A stretch of 10,786 nt of DNA. Source: Aadella sp043822885. Its GTDB lineage: Bacteria; Omnitrophota; Gorgyraeia; Tantalellales; Tantalellaceae. The position numbers and the translations under genes were made by a program. The stretch lies in the NCBI GenBank assembly GCA_043822885.1, contig JBDRBI010000016.1, forward strand, positions 1 to 10,786. Direction: 5' to 3'. The notes under the pieces are model-generated. The model made no database searches. It was not told the origin of the DNA and saw only the letters and a program-made list of their open reading frames with translations. The first letter of the stretch is position 1; each line of letters begins with the position of its first letter. This document shows positions 1 to 5,848 of this stretch, in pieces.

Positions 1-237
1 ATAGGTAAAAATGTTAACATAGGCGCCGGAGTTATAACCGCCAATTATGACGGGAAAAATAAAAATAAAACTGTCATAGAAGACGGCGCTTTTATAGGCG
101 TGGGCACAATATTAATAGCTCCGGTTACGGTCGGTAAAAAAGCAATATCCGGCGCCGGAAGTGTGATAACAAAGAACAAAAATGTTAAAGCGGGAGAGAC
201 CGTAGTAGGTATTCCCGCTAAACCGTTCAGAAAGTAG
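1..237 (+). CDS. glmU: GlmU C-terminal part (glucosamine-1-phosphate acetyltransferase / UDP-GlcNAc pyrophosphorylase), 5' end outside the window
   Basis: Only the last 78 residues are present, reading in frame from base 1 to the TAG at 235-237. The segment contains NIGAGVITANYDG followed by K-x-K-T-V-I-E-D-G-A-F-I-G, the signature of the left-handed beta-helix acetyltransferase domain of GlmU; the Asn-Tyr pair belongs to the acetyl-CoA/GlcN-1-P site in the family. Hexapeptide-type turns continue to the end (V-T-V-G, I-S-G-A-G-S, V-V-G-I-P-A-K). The full enzyme acetylates GlcN-1-P and then uridylylates it to UDP-GlcNAc, the precursor of peptidoglycan and lipid A. The tail is shorter than in E. 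coli GlmU and ends with the IPAKPF type of closing turn seen in other hexapeptide transferases. Prs follows 108 bases later, as in Firmicutes gcaD-prs. A different hexapeptide transferase is possible but unlikely given the NYDG context. Confidence 0.9.
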   Translation: MGKNVNIGAGVITANYDGKNKNKTVIEDGAFIGVGTILIAPVTVGKKAISGAGSVITKNKNVKAGETVVGIPAKPFRK

Positions 238-248
238 AATTTTGAGAT

Positions 249-276
249 AGTTCGGAGTTTAGAGTTCAGAGTTCGG
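249..276 (+). repeat. Degenerate heptanucleotide array, AGTTCGG type, 4 units
   Basis: Four adjacent 7-base units read AGTTCGG, AGTTTAG, AGTTCAG, AGTTCGG. The array begins 11 bases after the glmU stop. It is the reverse complement in type of the array at 304-331 (AGTTCGG versus CCGAACT), so the two can pair across a 27-base loop, imperfectly. Confidence 0.8.
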
Positions 277-303
277 TGAAAGGAAATTAAATCAAAATGG
301 TCA

Positions 304-331
304 CTGAACACCTAACTCCGAACTCATAACG
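304..331 (+). repeat. Degenerate heptanucleotide array, CCGAACT type, just upstream of prs
   Basis: Units read CTGAACA, CCTAACT, CCGAACT, CATAACG. The array ends 6 bases before the GGGG of the prs ribosome binding site. Its core actccgaactcataac (315-330) recurs exactly at 3277-3292 upstream of ssb, so this is a dispersed family and not a chance palindrome. Confidence 0.75.
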
Positions 332-345
332 TAAAAAGGGGAAAA

Positions 346-1281
346 ATGGATAAGTTAATAATTTTCGCGGGTAACGCAAACCCCAAATTATCTCAAAAAA
401 TATGCGATAGCTTGAATGTTAAAATGGGAGCGAGCGATGTGTCAAGTTTTTGCGACGGAGAAACACGCGTCAAAATAGAACAAAATGTCAGAGGAAAAGA
501 TGTCTTTGTTCTACAGTCTACATGTGATCCCGCTAACGAAAATCTGATGGAACTGTTAATAATGATGGACGCTATCAGAAGATCTTCCGCGCGAAGAATA
601 ACGGCGGTCCTTCCGTATTTCGGATACGCCCGGCAAGACAGGAAAGACCAGCCCAGAGTACCCATAACAGCGAAGTTAACGGCCAATCTTTTATCTCGGG
701 CCGGGGCTGACAGGATAATAACGATAGATCTGCACGCGGGGCAAATACAGGGGTTTTTTGATATTCCGCTGGACCATCTTTACGCCGTACGAATCTTTAC
801 GGAATATTTCACTAAGAAAAACATAAAAGACGTGGTCATTGTTTCTCCGGATGTCGGAGGGATAAAGATGGCCAGAGCCTATGCTAAAAAAATGAGCGCC
901 GATCTGGCTATAGTGGATAAAAGACGCATCTCCGATACAAAAGCGGAAGTAATGCACATAATGGGAGACGTAAAAGGAAAAAATGTAATACTTGTTGACG
1001 ATATCATAGCGACGGCAGGAAGTCTCACGGAAGCGGTAGCGGCGCTAAAAAAGAACGGGGCAAAAGATATTTACGCGGCCATAACGCACCCGGTTCTCTG
1101 CGGACCGGCGCTTGAAAGATTGGAGAAATCCGAAATAAAGGAATTGATAGTCACGGATACTATCCCGCTAAAAGATAAAAAAAATACGGATAAAATAGTT
1201 CAATTATCAGTTGCTAATCTTTTGGGAGAAGCTATAAGAAGAATACATAACGAAGAATCCGTCAGCGCGTTGTTTGAATGA
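346..1281 (+). CDS. prs: Ribose-phosphate pyrophosphokinase (PRPP synthetase)
   Basis: Transfers pyrophosphate from ATP to ribose 5-phosphate to give PRPP for purine, pyrimidine, His, Trp and NAD synthesis; cytosolic. At 311 aa it has normal family length. Visible motifs: F-C-D-G-E at 35-39 and R-Q-D-R-K at 96-100 (ATP contacts), the D-L-H-A-G-Q-I-Q-G-F-F segment with the catalytic-region His130, K-R-R at 192-194, and the PRPP-binding loop V-D-D-I-I-A-T-A-G-S at 217-226. In that loop Ala222 stands where E. coli and B. subtilis class I enzymes have Asp (DTGGT/DTAGT); the rest is intact, so I expect an active enzyme. The ATG follows AAGGGG with a short spacer. glmU lies upstream and rplY downstream, as in Bacillus. 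No promoter of its own was evident. Confidence 0.97.
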   Translation: MDKLIIFAGNANPKLSQKICDSLNVKMGASDVSSFCDGETRVKIEQNVRGKDVFVLQSTCDPANENLMELLIMMDAIRRSSARRITAVLPYFGYARQDRKDQPRVPITAKLTANLLSRAGADRIITIDLHAGQIQGFFDIPLDHLYAVRIFTEYFTKKNIKDVVIVSPDVGGIKMARAYAKKMSADLAIVDKRRISDTKAEVMHIMGDVKGKNVILVDDIIATAGSLTEAVAALKKNGAKDIYAAITHPVLCGPALERLEKSEIKELIVTDTIPLKDKKNTDKIVQLSVANLLGEAIRRIHNEESVSALFE

Positions 1282-1290
1282 GATTAGGGA

Positions 1291-1318
1291 TAGAAGGTAG
1301 AAGGTAGACGGTAGATTG
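1291..1318 (+). repeat. Heptanucleotide array, TAGAAGG type, 4 units after prs
   Basis: Units TAGAAGG, TAGAAGG, TAGACGG, TAGATTG run without gaps, starting 9 bases after the prs stop. A weaker unit (TTAGGGA) precedes and one (TGGGATG) follows. Because 7 is not a multiple of 3, the recurring TAG places a stop codon in all three + frames within about 21 bases. Confidence 0.8.
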
Positions 1319-1335
1319 TGGGATGAGCTCTTCCC

Positions 1336-1406
1336 CGTCATTGCGAACGCAGTGAAGCAATCTGCCTAGAGGAGATTGCTTCGGACTTTCGGTCCTCGCA
1401 ATGACG
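1336..1406. repeat. Palindromic intergenic element, copy 1
   Basis: The outer arms cgtcattgcga (1336-1346) and tcgcaatgacg (1396-1406) are perfect reverse complements. Inner arms gaagcaatct (1353-1362) and agattgcttc (1373-1382) are also perfect complements. The element can fold into a long hairpin in DNA or RNA. It is related to the elements at 3177-3262 and 9778-9855. No transposase is nearby, so it resembles REP/MITE-like non-coding palindromes; its mode of spread is not visible here. Confidence 0.85.
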
Positions 1407-1411
1407 AGGAC

Positions 1412-1432
1412 GAACTATGAACTATCAACTAA
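1412..1432 (+). repeat. Heptanucleotide array, GAACTAT type, just upstream of rplY
   Basis: Units GAACTAT, GAACTAT, CAACTAA are contiguous and end a few bases before the AAGGAG ribosome binding site of rplY. On the opposite strand the units read as AGTTCAT/AGTTGAT, related to the AGTTCGG family. Confidence 0.7.
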
Positions 1433-1448
1433 ACAAGGAGCGAGATAA

Positions 1449-2144
1449 ATGGAGAAGGTAATAATTGAAGCTGTTGTAAGAGAGGAATTAAAAAAGAGCG
1501 GATGCAAACATCTCAGAAAAGAAGGGAGAATACCGGCGGTCGTATATAAAAGCGGGAAAGTCGGAGTAAATGTGCATGTTGATGCCAAAGAATTATGGCA
1601 AGCAATGCATACCGAAGCGGGAGAAAACGCTATTATCACGATGAATATCGATGATAAAGAAAAAACGGCCAAAAAGACGGTTATCGTTCAGGAGGTCCAA
1701 AGAGACCCGGTAAACGATAAATTAATTCATGTAGATTTCCATGAAATATCCCTTAAAGAAAAGATCAAAGTCAGCGTACCTATAACGATAAAGGGAGAAG
1801 CTCCCGGGGTTACGGAAGAAGAAGGTATTCTTACTCAGGTCATATGGGAGATCGAAATCGAGTGTCTTCCGACATCGATACCCGAACATTTGGATGTCAG
1901 GGTTGATGAGCTTCACATAGGAGACGCCGTCCATGTTAAAGAAATGAAAATACCCGAAGGGATAAAAGTTCTGGAAGACCCTGAAAGTGTCGTTGTTTCG
2001 GTCAGTCCTCCGATGGCTGAAGAAGAAAAGCCGGAAGAAGAAGAAACGCTGGAAGAAGAAGGCGTCGAACCCGAAGTGATCAAGAAGGGTAAGAAAGAAG
2101 CGGAAGATGACGACGAGGCGGCTCCGACTAAAGAAAAAGAATAA
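1449..2144 (+). CDS. rplY: Ribosomal protein bL25, long TL5/CTC form
   Basis: Binds 5S rRNA in the large ribosomal subunit. The 231-aa product has two domains plus a tail. An N-terminal L25 domain (about 1-95) carries L-R-K-E-G-R-I-P-A-V-V-Y (22-33) and Q-R-D-P-V-N-D-K-L-I-H-V-D-F (84-97). A beta-rich C-terminal TL5/CTC domain spans about 98-188. A very acidic, Glu-rich tail with a few basic residues runs from about 190 to 231. This is the Thermus TL5 / Bacillus Ctc architecture, far longer than the 94-aa E. coli L25. The ATG has a good AAGGAG site. Position between prs and pth matches Bacillus ctc, which there is a general-stress gene; no such control is evident here. The low-complexity tail is probably disordered. 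Confidence 0.95.
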   Translation: MEKVIIEAVVREELKKSGCKHLRKEGRIPAVVYKSGKVGVNVHVDAKELWQAMHTEAGENAIITMNIDDKEKTAKKTVIVQEVQRDPVNDKLIHVDFHEISLKEKIKVSVPITIKGEAPGVTEEEGILTQVIWEIEIECLPTSIPEHLDVRVDELHIGDAVHVKEMKIPEGIKVLEDPESVVVSVSPPMAEEEKPEEEETLEEEGVEPEVIKKGKKEAEDDDEAAPTKEKE

Positions 2145-2162
2145 AGTAATAGCCGAGAAAAC

Positions 2163-2735
2163 ATGAAGAGCATAATAGGATTAGGGAATCCGGGTTTTAG
2201 ATACAGAAATACACGGCACAATGTAGGTTTTGAAGTCGTTTCTTTTCTGGCAAAAAAGTATCGAATAAACTTAAAGAACAGAGGATTTTCAGGGATATAC
2301 GGAATAGGAAAGATCCAAGGGGAAGAGACGATGCTTTTCAAGCCCCGAACCTATATGAACCTTTCGGGAGAAGCTGTTGGCAGTGTTTATTCCTCAAAAC
2401 TGGAAGGGACACATGATCTTTTGGTGATCAGCGATGATTTTAACCTGCCTTTGGGGGCGATAAGACTGCGTGAAAAAGGATCCGCGGGAGGCCATAACGG
2501 ACTAAAATCAATAATAGAGAGGATCGGCGAAGATTTTCCAAGATTAAGGGTGGGTGTGGCGGCGGGAGAAGTACCCGAAGGGAAAACCTCCTATGTTTTA
2601 GGCTCTTTTTCAAGAAAAGAGAAAGACCCGCTCAAAGAGATGATAGAAAAAGCCGCAGAATGTACGGAAACCTGGCTTACTGCGGGGATCAAGGAAGCGA
2701 TGGCCCGGTTTAACGGCGCGAATAACGCTTTTTAA
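2163..2735 (+). CDS. pth: Peptidyl-tRNA hydrolase
   Basis: Cleaves the ester bond of peptidyl-tRNAs released from stalled ribosomes, freeing tRNA. The 190-aa protein starts with the diagnostic M-K-S-I-I-G-L-G-N-P-G. The catalytic set is present: His19 in R-H-N-V-G-F, Asn66 in Y-M-N-L-S-G, Asp91 in S-D-D-F-N-L-P-L-G, and His111-Asn112 in G-G-H-N-G-L-K-S-I. It begins 18 bases after rplY; the ribosome binding site is weak (only GAG in a purine stretch), so translation may depend on ribosomes arriving from rplY. It is the counterpart of Bacillus spoVC in the same neighbourhood. No missing residue was seen. Confidence 0.97.
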   Translation: MKSIIGLGNPGFRYRNTRHNVGFEVVSFLAKKYRINLKNRGFSGIYGIGKIQGEETMLFKPRTYMNLSGEAVGSVYSSKLEGTHDLLVISDDFNLPLGAIRLREKGSAGGHNGLKSIIERIGEDFPRLRVGVAAGEVPEGKTSYVLGSFSRKEKDPLKEMIEKAAECTETWLTAGIKEAMARFNGANNAF

Positions 2736-2751
2736 GCTCGAAACTATTGTC

Positions 2752-2780
2752 TTGCGCAAGTAAATGATGTGTGTTATTAT
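2752..2780 (+). promoter_or_regulatory. Possible promoter of the rpsF cluster, overlapping a 10-bp palindrome
   Basis: The 102-base pth-rpsF gap has TATTAT (2775-2780), a fair -10 box, 17 bases after TTGCGC (2752-2757), which matches only the TTG of a -35 box. The -35 overlaps the perfect palindrome CTTGCGCAAG (2751-2760), which could be an operator. This gap lacks the heptad and palindrome elements of other spacers, as expected if it is a true operon boundary. The call is inference from sequence likeness alone. Confidence 0.35.
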
Positions 2781-2837
2781 CTAAAACGGATTTAGATATG
2801 TGTAATAAAGAGTATTAAAAGGAAATGGCGGTTAAAT

Positions 2838-3125
2838 ATGGAAAAGGTAAGATCATATTCGGGATTATTCATTATAACTCCCGATAAAAATGAAGATCTG
2901 GACGATGTAAAAAACAGTATAAACGGTGTTATAAACGAAAATTCCGGAACAATAGTGAACGAGAACATGATCGGAAAAAGAACACTGGCATATCCCATCA
3001 AGAAAAAGGAAGAAGGGATATATTATGAGGTCGATTTCAAGGCGGACGCGAAATCGATCACTAAGATGTCACGTTTATTCCGTATAAACGTCGATATTTT
3101 GAGAGCTTTGATAGACAAGAAATAG
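2838..3125 (+). CDS. rpsF: Ribosomal protein bS6
   Basis: Small-subunit protein that pairs with bS18 on the 16S rRNA platform. The 95-aa product has the bS6 pattern: an opening beta strand (Y-S-G-L-F-I-I-T-P-D), a helix, the strand region G-K-R-T-L-A-Y-P-I-K-K-K-E-E-G-I-Y-Y-E-V-D-F at about 46-67, and a final I-T-K-M-S-R-L-F-R-I-N helix-strand unit. Length is normal. The ATG is chosen because the protein fits the family from residue 1; a GGCGG sits 6 bases upstream. An ATG at 2825 is out of frame and leads to a 20-codon reading only. The order rpsF-ssb-rpsR is the classic one. I looked for but could not establish an S6:S18 autoregulatory leader. Confidence 0.95.
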   Translation: MEKVRSYSGLFIITPDKNEDLDDVKNSINGVINENSGTIVNENMIGKRTLAYPIKKKEEGIYYEVDFKADAKSITKMSRLFRINVDILRALIDKK

Positions 3126-3128
3126 GAA

Positions 3129-3156
3129 TAGAAGATAGAGGGTAGAGGGTAGAACG
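3129..3156 (+). repeat. Heptanucleotide array, TAGAGGG type, after rpsF
   Basis: Units TAGAAGA, TAGAGGG, TAGAGGG, TAGAACG are contiguous. The array starts 3 bases after the rpsF stop, itself a TAG, and looks like an extension of it. It is the same family as the array after prs (1291-1318). Confidence 0.8.
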
Positions 3157-3176
3157 ATGGAGGGCAAATGCAACTG

Positions 3177-3262
3177 AGATTGCTTCGTCGCTTCGCTCCT
3201 CGCAAAGACAGACTTTCTTCTCGTCATTGCGAGGAGGAAGCGAAGCGAACGACGAAGCAATC
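3177..3262. repeat. Palindromic intergenic element, copy 2
   Basis: The left arm gattgcttcgtcgcttcgct... (from 3178) is complementary, with small gaps, to the right arm ending cgacgaagcaatc (3250-3262). The centre is ctcgcaaagac versus gtcattgcgag around 3198-3232. Arm order is reversed relative to copies 1 and 3: here the gaagcaatc ends lie outside and the gtcattgcgag parts near the centre. This suggests two head-to-head half elements. Confidence 0.8.
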
Positions 3263-3276
3263 CCGATAGACTTTTT

Positions 3277-3304
3277 ACTCCGAACTCATAACTCTGAACT
3301 AACC
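3277..3304 (+). repeat. Heptanucleotide array, ACTCCGA type, just upstream of ssb
   Basis: Units ACTCCGA, ACTCATA, ACTCTGA, ACTAACC are contiguous and abut the ssb ribosome binding site. The first 16 bases are identical to 315-330 upstream of prs. Confidence 0.8.
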
Positions 3305-3305
3305 C

Positions 3306-3310
3306 AGGAG
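3306..3310 (+). promoter_or_regulatory. Ribosome binding site that fixes the ssb start
   Basis: AGGAG lies 6 bases before the ATG at 3317. An in-frame upstream ATG at 3227 would add 30 residues read from the palindromic element and the heptad array, so the 3317 start is preferred. Confidence 0.85.
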
Positions 3311-3316
3311 AAAGAT

Positions 3317-3760
3317 ATGGCGGCCAGTCTTAATAAAGTGTTTTTGATGGGAAACCTCACCAGGGATCCGGAACTAAGATATGTTCCGAGCGGAACGGCC
3401 GTCGCTAATTTTTCAGTCGCGGTAAACCGGGCATACAAAGACAATGCCGGAGAAAAGAAAGAAGACGTTTCTTTTATACGCGTAGTTGTATGGGGCAAAA
3501 TGGCGGAAATATGCGGGGAGTATCTGACTAAAGGAAGACCAGTTTTGGTAGAAGGAAGATTAAAATCCCGCAGCTGGGAAGCTCAGGACGGACAGAAGCG
3601 CAGCGCCTTGGATGTTGTAGCTACCAGCGTCCAGTTTCTTGGGTCACGTCCGGCCGGCGGAGCATCACCCCCTAGTCCGAAACAGAACGATGATGAATAT
3701 CAAAAAATGGGAGCAATAGACGTAGAAGGAGACATGGGCGGGGACGATATCCCGTTCTGA
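3317..3760 (+). CDS. ssb: Single-stranded DNA-binding protein
   Basis: Coats single-stranded DNA in replication and repair. From this start the protein is 147 aa. An OB fold covers about 5-108, with N-K-V-F-L-M-G-N-L-T-R-D-P-E-L-R-Y (6-22), the S-F-I-R-V-V-V-W-G-K strand (52-61) and the G-R-P-V-L-V-E-G-R-L strand (73-82). A short Gly/Pro/Ser linker follows, then an acidic tail ending D-D-I-P-F, the conserved tip that docks partner proteins. The tail shows the gene is complete. An upstream in-frame ATG is rejected because it reads repeat DNA. The gene sits between rpsF and rpsR, as in Bacillus ssbA, with rpsR 11 bases downstream. Confidence 0.97.
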   Translation: MAASLNKVFLMGNLTRDPELRYVPSGTAVANFSVAVNRAYKDNAGEKKEDVSFIRVVVWGKMAEICGEYLTKGRPVLVEGRLKSRSWEAQDGQKRSALDVVATSVQFLGSRPAGGASPPSPKQNDDEYQKMGAIDVEGDMGGDDIPF

Positions 3761-3771
3761 ACAGGAGGAAA

Positions 3772-4056
3772 ATGAAGAAAAAGAAAGAGTTAAAAAGCCC
3801 CCGGAGAATATTCAAAAAAAAACCATGTAGATTATGCCGGGATAAGATCAAAGCGGTAGATTACAAAAACGTAGATCTCTTAAGATCTTTTATTTCAGAT
3901 AGAGGCAGGATCATAGGGCCCAGGATAACCGGTAATTGCTCGAAACATCAACGCATGGTTGCCGGAGGCATTAAAAAAGCCAGATTAGCCGCGCTGCTCC
4001 CGTTCGTGAAGATCAAAGAGGGTTTGGCGAGAAGGAAACCCAGGAGAACAACATGA
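3772..4056 (+). CDS. rpsR: Ribosomal protein bS18, zinc-ligand (C+) form
   Basis: Partner of bS6 in the 30S platform. The 94-aa protein contains the family core D-Y-K-N-V-D-L-L-R-S-F-I-S-D-R-G-R-I (30-47), G-N-C-S-K-H-Q-R (54-61) and A-A-L-L-P-F (73-78). Cys19-x2-Cys22 and Cys56-x2-His59 together form a candidate zinc site, as in C+ versions of bS18; many bacteria have lost these ligands. The N-terminus is strongly basic, and the C-terminus is extended with Lys/Arg beyond the usual A-L-L-P-F end. AGGAGG precedes the ATG with a 3-base gap. Its stop overlaps the rplI start (ATGA), indicating translational coupling. Confidence 0.96.
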   Translation: MKKKKELKSPRRIFKKKPCRLCRDKIKAVDYKNVDLLRSFISDRGRIIGPRITGNCSKHQRMVAGGIKKARLAALLPFVKIKEGLARRKPRRTT

Positions 4057-4496
4057 AGGTAATCCTAATGAAAGACGCGGTCAACTTAGGGTCAATAGGC
4101 GACGAGATCTTGGTTAAGGACGGATACGCGAGAAATTATCTTATCCCGAACGGTGTAGCCATAGAATTCACTAAAGGAGCTTTACGCGTAATCGAAGAAA
4201 AAAGACGCGAAAAAGCCCTCAGAGAACAACGCATCAAGAAAGAATGCGAAGAGCTAGCCGCAAAAATAAGCAATGTTTCATGCACGATACCTATGGAAGC
4301 CGGAGAGGAAGATAAACTTTTTGGGACAGTCACTTCTGAGAAAATAGCCGAATGTCTGAGCGCCGAAGGAATAGAAGTAGACAAGAAAAGAATAGTGCTG
4401 GAAAACCCTATAAAAGCTGTGGGAGTATACAACATAGTAGTGGACCTGCATCCTGAAGTTAAGGCACAGGCTAGAATTTGGGTTGTTAAAAAATGA
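4053..4496 (+). CDS. rplI: Ribosomal protein bL9
   Basis: Large-subunit protein that binds 23S rRNA near the L1 stalk. At 147 aa it has the two-domain form. The N-terminal domain holds G-D-E-I-L-V-K-D-G-Y-A-R-N-Y-L-I-P-N-G-V-A (16-36), the conserved RNA-binding loop. A long charged connecting helix covers about 41-74. The C-terminal domain includes D-K-L-F-G-T-V-T-S (88-96 approximately) and a V-V-D-L-H-P-E-V strand near the end. ATGA overlaps join it to rpsR upstream and dnaB downstream, so the three are very probably translated as a unit. The rplI-dnaB pairing is widespread in bacteria. Confidence 0.96.
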   Translation: MKVILMKDAVNLGSIGDEILVKDGYARNYLIPNGVAIEFTKGALRVIEEKRREKALREQRIKKECEELAAKISNVSCTIPMEAGEEDKLFGTVTSEKIAECLSAEGIEVDKKRIVLENPIKAVGVYNIVVDLHPEVKAQARIWVVKK

Positions 4497-5848
4497 TTCC
4501 AAAAACTCTAATCGAAAAAATGCCGCCGCAAAACAACGAGGCGGAAGCCGCGGTTTTAGGTGCGATGTTGATTGACAGAGAGGCCATTTCTCAGTCGATA
4601 GAGCACCTCGAAGAGAGCGCGTTCTATTCCGAAGCCAACAAACAGATCTTCCAAGCCATAGTAGACCTATACGACAATAACGAAGCTGTTGATATAGTTA
4701 CGTTAGTGGAAGCGCTTAAAAAAAACAATAAGCTTGATACTGTAGGCGGGCCGTCTTACATAACAGACCTCGCCAACAGCATTCCGACCGCCGCGAACAT
4801 AGAACATTACGCGAAAATAGTAAGAGAAAAATATCTATTAAGGCGCCTTATTAACACGGCGACACAGATCGTGACAGAGAGCTTTGAACCGTCAGGTGAG
4901 GTCGAAAAGCTCCTCGATAGGGCAGAAAGCCTTATATTCGATATAACTTCCACTCAGAAAAGAGCGATGCAGGTATCTCAGATGAAGGATATCGTCAAGG
5001 AGAGCATAGAGACGATAGATCTTCTGTATCAGAGAAAAGAAAACATTACCGGCATCCCTACAGGATTCCACGATCTTGACGTAAAGTTAGCGGGTCTGCA
5101 AAGATCCGATCTTGTGGTCCTTGCGGGAAGACCTTCCATGGGTAAAAGCGCGTTGGCTATTTCCATGCTCCAACATGCCGGGGTAGTGAAAAAAGTCCCA
5201 TGTGTGTATTTTAGCCTCGAAATGTCAAAAGACCAGCTTGCGCAAAGAATGCTCTGCTCGATCGCCGGAGTGAACGCGCATAAAGTAAGGACAGGTTTCT
5301 TCTCGCAAAACGACTGGCCGAAACTTGTGACAGCGGCAGGCAAATTATCGGAATCGCCCATATTCGTGGATGACACGCCCGGGATATCGGTACTTGAACT
5401 TAGGGCAAAGGCAAGAAGACTTAAAGGGCGCCATGATATTCAACTGATCATAGTGGACTATCTTCAGCTCATGAGAGGCGCATCGCGGCTTGAAAATCGT
5501 CAGCAGGAAATATCCGACATATCAAGATCTATGAAAGCTTTAGCAAGAGAGCTGGATATCCCCGTCATCGCTATAAGCCAGCTTTCCAGGGCCGTTGAGC
5601 AGAGACAGGATAAGAGACCCATGCTTTCGGACTTAAGGGACTCCGGAGCTATAGAACAAGACGCGGATGTTGTTATGTTGATCCTAAGAGAAGAATACTA
5701 CAATCCTACCGAAGAAAATAAGGGAATAGCGGAGATCATAGTAGCGAAACAAAGGCATGGCCCCGTGGGGACAGTGAAACTTGCCTTTTTACCGGAATAT
5801 ACAAAATTTTCTAATCTATCAAGAATAGAAGAGGAAGAAGGTTTCTGA
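4493..5848 (+). CDS. dnaB: Replicative DNA helicase DnaB
   Basis: Ring-shaped hexameric helicase that unwinds DNA at the replication fork. The 451-aa protein has an N-terminal DnaB domain (about 10-112, opening M-P-P-Q-N-N-E-A-E-A-A-V-L-G), a linker helix to about 180, and a RecA-like motor: Walker A G-R-P-S-M-G-K-S (212-219), S-L-E-M-S (241-245), Walker B L-I-I-V-D-Y-L-Q-L-M (318-327), I-S-Q-L-S-R (361-366), L-S-D-L-R-D-S-G-A-I-E-Q-D-A-D (378-392), and the arginine-finger segment K-Q-R-H-G-P-V-G-T (419-427). No intein or insertion interrupts the motifs. The ATG overlaps the rplI stop, and its TGA overlaps the bamA ATG by one base. Confidence 0.98.
   Translation: MIPKTLIEKMPPQNNEAEAAVLGAMLIDREAISQSIEHLEESAFYSEANKQIFQAIVDLYDNNEAVDIVTLVEALKKNNKLDTVGGPSYITDLANSIPTAANIEHYAKIVREKYLLRRLINTATQIVTESFEPSGEVEKLLDRAESLIFDITSTQKRAMQVSQMKDIVKESIETIDLLYQRKENITGIPTGFHDLDVKLAGLQRSDLVVLAGRPSMGKSALAISMLQHAGVVKKVPCVYFSLEMSKDQLAQRMLCSIAGVNAHKVRTGFFSQNDWPKLVTAAGKLSESPIFVDDTPGISVLELRAKARRLKGRHDIQLIIVDYLQLMRGASRLENRQQEISDISRSMKALARELDIPVIAISQLSRAVEQRQDKRPMLSDLRDSGAIEQDADVVMLILREEYYNPTEENKGIAEIIVAKQRHGPVGTVKLAFLPEYTKFSNLSRIEEEEGF

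Noticed and set aside
1914..2341. Minus-strand Ser-rich frame opposite rplY and pth
   Set aside because: It is the antisense of the Glu-rich tail of bL25; the + strand frames have clear family motifs.
2736..2837. S6:S18-type autoregulatory RNA leader ahead of rpsF
   Set aside because: I could not identify the required stem and conserved bulge by eye; a covariance-model search would decide.
2825..2887. Small frame starting at ATG 2825 ahead of rpsF
   Set aside because: Only about 20 codons, mostly overlapping rpsF in another frame, with no recognisable product.
3227..3316. Upstream in-frame ATG for ssb
   Set aside because: It reads palindromic and heptad repeat DNA, lacks family similarity, and the ATG at 3317 has AGGAG at proper spacing.
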